From Pseudomonas fluorescens (GTDB taxonomy: Bacteria > Pseudomonadota > Gammaproteobacteria > Pseudomonadales > Pseudomonadaceae), in the NCBI RefSeq assembly GCF_902497995.1, contig NZ_CABVII010000028.1, positions 22,939-86,938 of the forward strand: a DNA stretch of 64,000 nucleotides, read 5' to 3'. The position numbers and the translations under genes were made by a program. Position 1 is the stretch's first letter, and each line of letters starts with the position of its first letter. The notes under the pieces are model-generated. The model made no database searches. It saw only the letters and a program-made list of their open reading frames with translations, and had not been told where the DNA came from. Below, in pieces: positions 1 to 7,908 of the stretch.

Positions 1-392
1 TGAATGAACTTGGCGGACTCGTCGCTACCGACGTTCGGCGCCGTTTCGATTTCCGACTGACGCAGGTAAACCACTTCGGCCACGCTGTCGACCATGATCC
101 CGACCACTTGCTTGTCGGCCTCGATGATGACGATGCGGGTGTTGTCGCTGATCTGGGCGTTCATCAGGCCGAAGCGCTGACGGGTGTCGATCACGGTGAC
201 CACGTTGCCGCGCAGGTTGATGATGCCCAGCACGTAGCTCGGGGCACCCGGTACCGGGGCGATTTCGGTGTAGCGCAGGACTTCCTGGACGCGCATCACG
301 TTGATGCCGTAGGTTTCATTGTCCAGCTTGAAGGTTACCCATTGCAGGATCGGATCTTCGGAACCTTTTGCAGACGACGCCTTATCATTCAT
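1..392 (-). CDS. cheW: CheW chemotaxis coupling protein (partial, 3' end outside window)
   Basis: The first 130 codons of a CheW adaptor, the small protein that couples chemoreceptors to the CheA kinase in polar arrays. Reading inward from an ATG at 392 it begins MNDKASSAKGSEDPILQWVT and continues through the SH3-like CheW fold (LGIINLRGNVVTVIDTRQRF), a core typical of the family. The gene runs off the left edge, so the last part of the roughly 160-residue protein is unseen. It is the most promoter-distal visible gene of the minus-strand chemotaxis block; the gap to parP is 105 nt. Nothing in the visible part looks damaged. Confidence 0.95.
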   Translation of the reverse strand, partial: MNDKASSAKGSEDPILQWVTFKLDNETYGINVMRVQEVLRYTEIAPVPGAPSYVLGIINLRGNVVTVIDTRQRFGLMNAQISDNTRIVIIEADKQVVGIMVDSVAEVVYLRQSEIETAPNVGSDESAKFI

Positions 393-497
393 ACCCTGCC
401 CCCTCGAAAAACCGCGCTGGCGGTGAGTGTTCTGTGCGGCGACTTTGAGTGCCGCCATCCGTTAGTCATGTCGCTTCTATATTGATTGACGGGCCGG

Positions 498-701
498 CTA
501 GCTGCCGCCCATGTGCCTTGCCCCACCGCTGGCTATCAGCTCGGCCAGTTCGGCAACGTCGACCGGAGCATTCGCGACTGGAGCCTCAGGTAGCGCCTCG
601 ATTTCCAGCGGCAGCGCTTCGGTCGTCTCCACCAGCAAGCTGTCCAGATAGGATTGCAGCGCCAGTTGTGGAGGTGAAGTGATCTTCACTGGCCGGTTCA
701 T
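498..701 (-). pseudogene. parP: ParP-like CheW-domain protein with internal in-frame deletion
   Basis: A 67-codon ORF in the slot between parC and cheW where Pseudomonas normally carries ParP, a protein of about 250-300 residues with a Pro/Ala-rich N-terminus and a C-terminal CheW-like domain. Only the two ends remain: an N-terminus MNRPVKITSPPQLALQSYLD and a tail VDVAELAELIASGGARH that I recognise as the last helix of the CheW-like domain. They are joined in frame near residue 46, so almost the whole CheW-like domain is missing. A ribosome site (GTAGGAG) lies 7 nt before the ATG at 701; an alternative ATG at 764, 1 nt past the parC stop, would add 21 residues. Probably non-functional as an array adaptor. 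The comparison with intact ParP is from memory. Confidence 0.7.
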
Positions 702-765
702 GCGCGCTCCTACAGGGGCGGCGTCTGCTTCGCGGGCACGTCGGGCCGCCGGGGTCGGGTTCATC

Positions 766-1554
766 TCAGGCCACCTGCGGAACGAGTTGCGCCGCCAGCA
801 GGTGTTTGAGCAGGGCGCGGTAAGCGAGGACGCCGCGGCTCTTGCTGTCGAATTGCGACGGGGTGAGCCCCGCGCAGCTGGCATCGCGCAAGCGGGTGTC
901 GACCGGAATATGGCCTTGCCAGATTTCCTCCGGGTACCTGTCGCGCAACACCCGCAGCGTCCCGAGGGATGCCTGGGTGCGGCGATCGAACATCGTCGGC
1001 ACGATGTTGAACGGCAGCGTCTGTTTGCGTGAGCGGTTGATCATCGTCAGGGTGTTGACCATGCGTTCCAGGCCTTTGACCGCCAGGTGCTCAGTCTGCA
1101 CCGGGATCACCAGCTGCTGGCTCGCCGCCAAGGCATTGACCATCAGCACGCCGAGCAACGGCGGGCTGTCGATCACTGCGTAATCGAAGTCCTGCCACAA
1201 CTGCGCCAGGCTCTTGGCAATCACCAGGCCCAGGCCGCTCTGGCCCGGCGACTGGCGCTCGAGGGTCGCCAGTGCGGTGCTCGACGGCAACAGCGAAATG
1301 TGTTCATGACTGGTGGGCAACAACAACTGACCAGGCAAACCCGCAGGTACACTGCCCTTGTGCAGAAACAGGTCGTAGCTGCTGTGCTCCAGGCGATCGG
1401 GGTCGTAACCGAAGTAACTGGTCATGGAACCGTGGGGGTCGAGATCGACCACGACCACGCGCTTGCCCGCCTCGGCCAGTAACCCGGCCAAAGCGATGGA
1501 GGAAGTGGTTTTACCGACACCACCCTTTTGATTGGCGACTGCCCAGACTCTCAT
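766..1554 (-). CDS. parC: ParA-family ATPase of the chemotaxis cluster (ParC)
   Basis: A 262-residue ParA/MinD-type ATPase that positions chemotaxis arrays at the cell pole. The deviant Walker A motif KGGVGKTT lies at residues 10-17, the VVVVDLDPHGS segment follows, and switch II is DYAVIDSPP near residue 125. Its place between motD and the parP remnant matches the parC slot of polar-flagellated gammaproteobacteria. In Vibrio, ParC recruits ParP, which in turn contacts CheA. Here ParC is intact while ParP is not, so ParC may lack its usual link to the array. No domain is missing and the length is normal. Confidence 0.92.
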   Translation of the reverse strand: MRVWAVANQKGGVGKTTSSIALAGLLAEAGKRVVVVDLDPHGSMTSYFGYDPDRLEHSSYDLFLHKGSVPAGLPGQLLLPTSHEHISLLPSSTALATLERQSPGQSGLGLVIAKSLAQLWQDFDYAVIDSPPLLGVLMVNALAASQQLVIPVQTEHLAVKGLERMVNTLTMINRSRKQTLPFNIVPTMFDRRTQASLGTLRVLRDRYPEEIWQGHIPVDTRLRDASCAGLTPSQFDSKSRGVLAYRALLKHLLAAQLVPQVA

Positions 1555-1596
1555 TGGATTGTTCCTCCCGGTCGAAAGGCTCGACCGAGAATTAGC

Positions 1597-2490
1597 TCAG
1601 GGTATTAATGCGGGTGACGGAGAATTGACGGCAGTCTCTCGTCCCGGCGACTTGACCGGGGTCGGTGCAGTTTGTGTGCCAGCACGCTTCAATGCGGCAT
1701 CCGGTCTGGCATGGGCGGTTCCGGTGCCGGTAAGGCTGCGACGTACATCGAGATTTCGCGACACCACCAGCACCACGCGACGGTTGCGCGCCCGGCCCTC
1801 GGCGGTAGCGTTGTTGGCCACCGGCTGGAACTCACCGTAACCCACCGACGCCAGACGGCCGGGGTTCACCCCCTGCATCGCCAGCATGCGCACGATGCTC
1901 GCCGACCGCGCTGAGGACAGCTCCCAGTTGGTCGGGTATTGCGCGGTGCGGATCGGTCGATCGTCGGTGAAACCTTCGACATGAATCGGGTTGTCGAACG
2001 GCTTCAGGATCGCGGCGATCTTGTCGATGATATTGAACGCGATGTCGCTGGGCATGGCGTCGCCGCTGCCGAACAACAGGCTGGAATTAAGCTCGATTTC
2101 GACCCACAACTCATTGCCGCGCACGGTCATCCGGTCGGAGCTGATCAGGTCGCCGAACGCGGCGCTGATGTCATCGGCGATGCTTTTCAGCGGATCGCTG
2201 GCGGCCTGGGCGATGCCGGCGTCGATCTGCTCGCTGTCCTTGACCAGCGGCTTGGCCGGGGTCACGGTCTTCGGTCGCTCGTCGCCGACGGGGATCGGCT
2301 GGAGCGCGCGATCGGAGTCGGCAAAGACGCCGATCAACGCTTGGGAAATCACCTTGTACTTGCCTTCGTTGACCGAAGAGATCGAGTACATCACCACAAA
2401 TAAGGCGAACAGCAAGGTGATGAAGTCCGCATAGGACACCAGCCAGCGTTCGCGATTGACGGTTTCTTCAGGTTGCCGGCGACGAGCCAT
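1597..2490 (-). CDS. motD: Flagellar stator subunit MotD (MotB family)
   Basis: A 297-residue MotB-type stator protein that anchors the ion channel to peptidoglycan. A single membrane helix spans about residues 17-40, with the proton-accepting aspartate (SYADFITLL, Asp22) at its start. An OmpA-like peptidoglycan-binding domain occupies about residues 150-260 (HVEGFTDDRPI, WELSSARSASIVRML). A Ser/Pro-rich tail follows. The start at 2490 has a strong ribosome site (GGAGG) placed 15 nt after the motC stop, so motC and motD are probably translated together. This is the second stator pair of Pseudomonas, linked to swarming and motility in viscous media. Confidence 0.95.
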   Translation of the reverse strand: MARRRQPEETVNRERWLVSYADFITLLFALFVVMYSISSVNEGKYKVISQALIGVFADSDRALQPIPVGDERPKTVTPAKPLVKDSEQIDAGIAQAASDPLKSIADDISAAFGDLISSDRMTVRGNELWVEIELNSSLLFGSGDAMPSDIAFNIIDKIAAILKPFDNPIHVEGFTDDRPIRTAQYPTNWELSSARSASIVRMLAMQGVNPGRLASVGYGEFQPVANNATAEGRARNRRVVLVVSRNLDVRRSLTGTGTAHARPDAALKRAGTQTAPTPVKSPGRETAVNSPSPALIP

Positions 2491-2505
2491 CGTCCATGAC
2501 CTCCA

Positions 2506-3246
2506 TCAATCCATGAAGCCTTGAAGCTTCAACTCGATAGAGCGAGGGTTTTCACCTTCGGCGATCGACAGGATGCCTTCGAGCATCATTTCGCGATAAC
2601 GGGACTGGCGCAGGACGACGGACTTGAGCTTGGCGGCAATCGGCAGCAGCAACAGGTTGGCACTGGCCACGCCGTAGAGGGTGGCGACGAAGGCCACAGC
2701 GATGCCGCTGCCCAGTTGCGAGGGGTCGGCCAGGTTGCCCATGACGTGGATCAGGCCCATCACCGCACCGATGATGCCGATGGTCGGCGCGTAGCCGCCC
2801 ATGCTTTCGAAGACCTTGGCGGCTTCGATGTCGCGGCTTTCCCGGGTGTAGAAATCCACCTCCAGAATGCTGCGAATCGATTCCGGCTCGGCGCCGTCCA
2901 CCAACAGTTGCAGGCCTTTGCGCGAGTAGTTGTCGGGTTCGGCGTCGGCCACCCCTTCCAGGCCGAGCAGGCCTTCCTTGCGCGCGGTCAGGCTCCAGCT
3001 CACCACGCGATCGATACCGCCGGCCAGATCCACCCGCGGTGGGAACAGGATCCAGACCAGAATCTGCAGGGCGCGCTTGAAAGCGCTCACCGGCGACTGC
3101 AGCAGCGCCGCACCGACGGTGCCGCCGAGGACAATCAATGCCGCCGGGCCGTTGGCCAATGCGCCGAGGTGGCCGCCTTCAAGGTAGTTGCCGCCGATGA
3201 TCGCGACGAACGCCATGATGATCCCGATCAGGCTCAGAACATCCAT
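2506..3246 (-). CDS. motC: Flagellar stator subunit MotC (MotA family)
   Basis: A 246-residue inner-membrane protein of the MotA/TolQ/ExbB type, partner of MotD in the second stator. It has four predicted membrane helices: an N-terminal pair (MDVLSLIGIIMAFVAIIGG and the segment after residue 30) and a C-terminal pair around residues 150-205 (YAPTIGIIGAVMGLIHVMG). The chosen ATG at 3246 gives the usual MDVLSLIG start and overlaps the cheB stop by one base (TGATG), implying translational coupling. An in-frame start three codons earlier would overlap cheB further and is less likely. Confidence 0.95.
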   Translation of the reverse strand: MDVLSLIGIIMAFVAIIGGNYLEGGHLGALANGPAALIVLGGTVGAALLQSPVSAFKRALQILVWILFPPRVDLAGGIDRVVSWSLTARKEGLLGLEGVADAEPDNYSRKGLQLLVDGAEPESIRSILEVDFYTRESRDIEAAKVFESMGGYAPTIGIIGAVMGLIHVMGNLADPSQLGSGIAVAFVATLYGVASANLLLLPIAAKLKSVVLRQSRYREMMLEGILSIAEGENPRSIELKLQGFMD

Positions 3247-4373
3247 CAGACACAAGCCTCGACCAGATGCTTGCCCATCTCGTCCAGGCCATACACCGCG
3301 TCGGCCAGTTCGGCTTTGACGATGGCCATCGGCATGCCGTAGATCACGCAGCTGGCTTCATCCTGAGCCCAGATCGAGCTGCCAGCCTGCTTGAGCAGGC
3401 GCGCACCTTCGCGACCGTCGGCGCCCATGCCGGTCAACACCACCGCCAGAACTTTGTCACCGTAGGACTTGGCCGCCGAACCGAACGTGATGTCCACGCA
3501 CGGCCTGTAATTCAGGCGCTCGTCGCCGGGGAGGATTTTCACCGCGCCGCGGCCGTCGACCATCATCTGTTTGCCACCCGGTGCCAGCAGGGCGAGACCC
3601 GGACGCAGGATGTCGCCATCCTCGGCTTCCTTGACGCGGATGCGGCAGAGCTTGTCCAGACGCTCGGCGAACGCCTTGGTAAAGGCCGCCGGCATGTGCT
3701 GGACCAACAGGATCGGTGCCGGGAAGTTGGCCGGCAACTGGGTCAGCACCCGCTGCAGGGCAACCGGGCCGCCGGTGGACGTGCCGATGGCGACCAGTTT
3801 GTAGGCTTTGCGTTTTGGCGCGGGCGACGACGGCGGCGCGGCCGGGGTGCGCGCCGGAATCGGGGCCGGGGCCGGACGCGCAGGCGCGCTGCTGCCGTAA
3901 CTGCTGACACTCGCAGGCGCAGGCGTCGGGGCTGGCGCGGCGACCGGGGCCGGAGCGCTGTAGCTGACACGCCGGTTACTGCGCGAGAGGCTCAGGATCT
4001 TCTCGCACAGCAGTTGCTTGACCTTCTGGGGATTGCGGGAAATGTCTTCGAAATTCTTCGGCAGGAAATCCACCGCGCCGGCGTCCAGCGCATCCAGGGT
4101 GACCCGGGCACCTTCATGGGTCAGCGAGGAGAACATCAACACCGGGGTCGGGCAGCGTTGCATGATGTGCCGCACGGCGGTGATGCCATCCATCATCGGC
4201 ATCTCGTAGTCCATGGTGATCACGTCCGGCTTGAGGGCCAGCGCCTGATCGATCGCCTCTTTGCCGTTGGTCGCCGTGCCGACGACCTGGATATTCGGAT
4301 CTGCTGAAAGAATTTCCGAGACACGGCGGCGGAAAAACCCCGAATCGTCCACCACCAGGACTTTGACTGCCAT
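3246..4373 (-). CDS. cheB: Chemotaxis methylesterase/deamidase CheB
   Basis: A 375-residue two-domain protein. The receiver domain (residues 1-120) has its phospho-acceptor at Asp55 in TMDYEMPMMDG. A Pro/Ala-rich linker of about 60 residues (PAPVAAPAPTPAP) joins it to the methylesterase domain, with the catalytic serine in GTSTGGP, histidine in LLVQHMPAAF and aspartate in TGMGADG. It removes methyl groups from chemoreceptors in response to CheA phosphorylation. The ATG at 4373 has GGAG five bases upstream. A GTG at 4379 is in frame but too close to that site. The gene sits 50 nt after cheA. Confidence 0.96.
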   Translation of the reverse strand: MAVKVLVVDDSGFFRRRVSEILSADPNIQVVGTATNGKEAIDQALALKPDVITMDYEMPMMDGITAVRHIMQRCPTPVLMFSSLTHEGARVTLDALDAGAVDFLPKNFEDISRNPQKVKQLLCEKILSLSRSNRRVSYSAPAPVAAPAPTPAPASVSSYGSSAPARPAPAPIPARTPAAPPSSPAPKRKAYKLVAIGTSTGGPVALQRVLTQLPANFPAPILLVQHMPAAFTKAFAERLDKLCRIRVKEAEDGDILRPGLALLAPGGKQMMVDGRGAVKILPGDERLNYRPCVDITFGSAAKSYGDKVLAVVLTGMGADGREGARLLKQAGSSIWAQDEASCVIYGMPMAIVKAELADAVYGLDEMGKHLVEACV

Positions 4374-4423
4374 AAACACTCCGTTAGACGCAGCGGGGCC
4401 TCAGTCGCCCCGCCCCGCCAGAA

Positions 4424-6208
4424 TCAAATACGCCGTGTGGCGTAACGCTTGAGCATGCTCGGAACATCGAGAATCAACGCGATGCGGCCGTCACCGGTGA
4501 TGGTGGCGCCCGATATGCCCGGGGTTCCCTGGAGCATTTTGCCCAATGGCTTGATGACCACTTCTTCCTGGCCCACCAGTTGATCGACGACGAAGCCGAT
4601 CCGCTGGGTGCCCACCGTAAGGATCACCACATGGCCTTCACGCTGCTCTTCGTGAGCGGCGGAGCGGACCAGCCAGCGCTTGAGGTAGAACAGTGGCAGC
4701 ACCTTGTCGCGCACGATCACCACTTCCTGGCCGTCCACCACGTTGGTGCGCGACAGGTCGAGGTGGAAGATCTCGTTGACGTTCACCAGCGGGAAGGCGA
4801 ACGCCTGGTTGGCGAGCATGACCATCAATGTCGGCATGATCGCCAGGGTCAGCGGCACCTTGATGACGATCTTCGAGCCCTGGCCCTTGACCGAGTAGAT
4901 GTTGATCGAACCGTTGAGCTTGGAAATCTTGGTTTTCACCACGTCCATGCCCACGCCACGACCCGAGACGTCGGAGATCTCGGTCTTGGTCGAGAACCCC
5001 GGGGCGAAGATCAGGTTGTAGCACTCGATGTCGCTCAGGCGCTCGGCCGCGTCCTTGTCCATCACCCCGCGCTTTACCGCGATGGCACGCAGGGCGTTCG
5101 GGTCCATGCCTTTGCCGTCATCGGAGATCGACAGCAGGATGTGGTCGCCTTCCTGCTCGGCCGCGAGTATCACCTTGCCGCCGCGGGACTTGCCCGAGGC
5201 TTCGCGTTCTTCCGGCGTTTCGATGCCGTGGTCGACGGCGTTGCGCACCAGGTGGACCAGCGGATCGGCCAGGGCCTCGACCAGGTTCTTGTCGAGGTCG
5301 GTTTCTTCGCCGACCAGCTCCAGGTTGATCTCTTTCTTGAGCTGGCGCGCCAGGTCGCGAACCAGGCGCGGGAAGCGTCCGAAGACCTTCTTGATCGGTT
5401 GCATCCGGGTCTTCATGACCGCGGCCTGCAGGTCGGCCGTGACCACGTCGAGGTTCGACACGGCCTTGGACATGGCCTCATCGGCGCTGTTGGCACCCAG
5501 GCGCACCAGGCGGTTGCGCACCAGCACCAACTCGCCGACCATGTTCATGATTTCGTCGAGCCGCGCGGTGTCGACCCGTACGGTGGTCTCGGCTTCGCTG
5601 GCGGGCTTCTCGGCCGGCGGCGTCGCGGGTGCACGCGCAGGCGCCGACTCCAGCGCCTGGACCGCGAAGTTGCCCTTGCCATGCAGCTGATCGAGCAGTG
5701 CTTCGAATTCTTCGTCGGTGATGTCGCAGCTGTCGCCTGCCGCTTTCGGCGCAGACGATGCGGCGGGCGCTGCTGACGCAACCACGGCGTCGACAACCGG
5801 CGCCGCTTCATCGGCCGATTGCGGCTCGGCCAGCCGCGCCAGGGCCGCCAGCAATTGCGGCGTGGCCGCCGTGACCGGGCTGCTTTCGCGGACCTCGGTG
5901 AACATGTTGTTCACCGTGTCCAGCGCTTCGAGAACCACGTCCATCAGTTCCGAGTCGACGCGACGCTCACCCTTGCGCAGGATGTCGAACACGTTCTCGG
6001 CGATGTGACAGCACTCCACCAGCTCGTTGAGCAGGAGGAAGCCGGCGCCCCCTTTTACAGTGTGAAAACCGCGAAAAATTGCATTGAGCAAATCCGCATC
6101 ATCCGGTCGGCTTTCCAGCTCGACCAGCTGTTCGGACAGTTGCTCTAGAATCTCGCCGGCCTCAACCAGGAAATCCTGAAGGATCTCTTCATCGGCGCCG
6201 AAGCTCAT
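4424..6208 (-). CDS. cheA: Chemotaxis histidine kinase CheA, short linker
   Basis: A 594-residue CheA. The P1 phosphotransfer domain has its histidine at His49 (FRGFHTVKGGAGF). After it comes an Ala-rich linker containing one DITDEEFEALLDQLHGKG element, then P3 dimerisation (from TTVRVDTARLDEIMNMVGEL), the P4 ATPase (LVRNAVDHG, DDGKGMD, SGRGVGMDVV) and the P5 CheW-like domain ending ILDVPSMLKRYATRRI. CheA of this gene neighbourhood in Pseudomonas is usually around 750 residues with several copies of the LLDQLHGKG element, so the linker here is short by roughly 150 residues. All catalytic parts are present, so kinase activity is expected. cheZ ends 23 nt upstream. Confidence 0.95.
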   Translation of the reverse strand: MSFGADEEILQDFLVEAGEILEQLSEQLVELESRPDDADLLNAIFRGFHTVKGGAGFLLLNELVECCHIAENVFDILRKGERRVDSELMDVVLEALDTVNNMFTEVRESSPVTAATPQLLAALARLAEPQSADEAAPVVDAVVASAAPAASSAPKAAGDSCDITDEEFEALLDQLHGKGNFAVQALESAPARAPATPPAEKPASEAETTVRVDTARLDEIMNMVGELVLVRNRLVRLGANSADEAMSKAVSNLDVVTADLQAAVMKTRMQPIKKVFGRFPRLVRDLARQLKKEINLELVGEETDLDKNLVEALADPLVHLVRNAVDHGIETPEEREASGKSRGGKVILAAEQEGDHILLSISDDGKGMDPNALRAIAVKRGVMDKDAAERLSDIECYNLIFAPGFSTKTEISDVSGRGVGMDVVKTKISKLNGSINIYSVKGQGSKIVIKVPLTLAIMPTLMVMLANQAFAFPLVNVNEIFHLDLSRTNVVDGQEVVIVRDKVLPLFYLKRWLVRSAAHEEQREGHVVILTVGTQRIGFVVDQLVGQEEVVIKPLGKMLQGTPGISGATITGDGRIALILDVPSMLKRYATRRI

Positions 6209-6231
6209 TAAGGGGGTGCTCCTGACAGGTC

Positions 6232-6606
6232 TTAAAATCCAAGGCTGGAAAGCAAATCGTCCACATCGTCCTGACCGGACACAACGTCTGCTCTGTTATC
6301 GGCACGAATCTGCGGACCTTCACCCCGAGCGAGCTGTTTTTGCGGATTTTTTTCTGCCCACATCGCTTCACGGTCATGTTCGATGCCCGCAAAACGGTCC
6401 ACCTGACTGGCCATCAGCACGAGCTTGAGCAGGTTGCTTTCAACTTCGGTGACCATTTGGGTCACACGCTTGATCACTTGACCGGTGAGGTCCTGATAAT
6501 CCTGAGCGAGCAGGATATCGTTGAGGTTGCCCGCCACAATGCGGTTGTCGGCGCTGCTGCGTGTCCTCGACTCGAAATCGCCCTGTGAAGATTCTTTATG
6601 CCCCAT
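6232..6606 (-). pseudogene. cheZ: CheZ phosphatase with large in-frame internal deletion
   Basis: A 124-residue version of CheZ, normally about 260 residues in Pseudomonas. The true N-terminus (MGHKESSQGDFES) is joined directly to the middle of the protein (SSADNRIVAGNLNDILLAQD), so about 140 residues forming most of the long helical hairpin are missing, in frame. The catalytic segment QDYQDLTGQVIKRV is kept, including the aspartate and glutamine (Asp39, Gln43) that correspond to E. coli Asp143 and Gln147. The C-terminal CheY-binding helix (SGQDDVDDLLSSLGF) is also kept. Such a protein might still bind phospho-CheY but is unlikely to form the normal four-helix bundle. It lies between cheY and cheA as usual. 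Confidence 0.8.
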
Positions 6607-6628
6607 AGCTTCCCCGTGGCGCAGTGGC

Positions 6629-7000
6629 TCAACCGATGCGCTCGAAAACCTTCTCGATTTTTTCTTTCAACGCCTGGGCCGTGAAGGGTTTGACCACATA
6701 GCCGTTGACACCGGCCTGGGCCGCTTCGATGATCTGCTCGCGCTTGGCTTCAGCGGTCACCATCAGCACCGGCAGGTGCTTGAGCTTTTCATCGGCACGC
6801 ACGTGGCGCAGCAGCTCGATGCCGGTCATGCCAGGCATGTTCCAGTCGGTGACCAGAAAGTCGATGCTGCCGCTGTTGAGCATCGGAATGGCCGTGGTGC
6901 CATCATCCGCCTCGACCGTGTTGGTGAACCCAAGGTCACGCAACAGGTTTTTGATGATCCTCCGCATCGTCGAGAAGTCATCAACGATAAGGATTTTCAT
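6629..7000 (-). CDS. cheY: Chemotaxis response regulator CheY
   Basis: A 123-residue single receiver domain that carries the signal from CheA to the flagellar switch protein FliM. The acidic pair is at Asp7/Asp8 (LIVDDFSTMRR), the phospho-acceptor is Asp52 (FLVTDWNMPGM), the conserved threonine is in LMVTAEAKRE, and the lysine in VVKPFTAQ. The ATG at 7000 is chosen because the family starts MKILIVDD; the reading frame is open further upstream but that part is not family-like. Full length and intact. cheZ starts 22 nt downstream. Confidence 0.97.
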   Translation of the reverse strand: MKILIVDDFSTMRRIIKNLLRDLGFTNTVEADDGTTAIPMLNSGSIDFLVTDWNMPGMTGIELLRHVRADEKLKHLPVLMVTAEAKREQIIEAAQAGVNGYVVKPFTAQALKEKIEKVFERIG

Positions 7001-7167
7001 GTTCTTGTCCAATTCGACCTCCAAGCAGTCTTGAACGCGCCCACCACCTGGACGCGCCATTTCAATCAATCCGGCGATACACTCGATGACTGTCTGGAGC
7101 ACAACAGATCGAGACCGGCGCAGTTCACCACCCCGCCAGTCACGTTCGCAGTGTCCCCACACTGCCT

Positions 7168-7908
7168 TCAGCGCGCTCGCCACTCCCCCAAACGCGCCCG
7201 CAAACGGGCCGCGCACTGGCTGTGCAACTGGCTGACCCGGGATTCGCTGACCCCCAGGACCTCGCCGATTTCCTTGAGATTCAGCTCTTCGTCGTAGTAC
7301 AGCGCCAACACCAGGCGCTCACGCTCAGGCAAATTGGCAATCGCGTCCGCCAGCGCCGCCTGGAAGCGTTCATCTTCCAGATCGCTGGATGGCTGCGGAT
7401 GTGCACTCGCGCCATCCTCGTGCAGCCCTTCGTGTTCGCCGTCCTGCAACAGATCGTCGAAACTGAACAGCCGGCTGCCCAGGGTGTCGTTCAAAATCCC
7501 GTAATAATCGTCGAGACTCAATTGGAGTTCGGCCGCAACTTCCTGATCTTTAGCGTCTCGACCGGTTTTAGCTTCAATCGAGCGAATCGCGTCGCTGACC
7601 ATGCGGGTATTGCGGTGGACCGACCGTGGCGCCCAGTCCCCCTTGCGCACTTCATCGAGCATCGCGCCGCGGATTCGAATGCCCGCGTACGTCTCGAAGC
7701 TGGCGCCTTTGCCGGCGTCATATTTGGTCGACACTTCCAGCAGGCCGATCATCCCGGCCTGGATCAGGTCTTCGACCTGGACACTGGCCGGCAAACGCGC
7801 CAGCAAGTGGTAAGCAATGCGTTTGACCAGTGGCGCGTAACGCTCGATCAGCTCGTACTGCGCGTCACGTGCCGACTGCTTGTAGAAGTTGTAGCCACTG
7901 GCTGTCAT
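7168..7908 (-). CDS. fliA: Flagellar sigma factor FliA (sigma-28)
   Basis: A 246-residue sigma-70-family factor for late flagellar and chemotaxis promoters. Region 2 is at residues 20-90 (LIQAGMIGLLEVSTKYD, FETYAGIRIRGAMLDEVRKGDW), region 3 follows, and region 4 at the C-terminus has the helix-turn-helix LNLKEIGEVLGVSESRVSQL. The start at 7908 overlaps the flhG stop in an ATGA junction, so the two are probably translationally coupled. The anti-sigma factor FlgM is not in this window. A sigma-28-type promoter is visible upstream of fliC. The 167 nt between fliA and cheY hold no gene. Confidence 0.97.
   Translation of the reverse strand: MTASGYNFYKQSARDAQYELIERYAPLVKRIAYHLLARLPASVQVEDLIQAGMIGLLEVSTKYDAGKGASFETYAGIRIRGAMLDEVRKGDWAPRSVHRNTRMVSDAIRSIEAKTGRDAKDQEVAAELQLSLDDYYGILNDTLGSRLFSFDDLLQDGEHEGLHEDGASAHPQPSSDLEDERFQAALADAIANLPERERLVLALYYDEELNLKEIGEVLGVSESRVSQLHSQCAARLRARLGEWRAR

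Noticed and set aside
4374..4379. GTG start two codons upstream for CheB
   Set aside because: It would leave almost no spacing to the GGAG ribosome site, while the ATG at 4373 has five bases and gives the family N-terminus.
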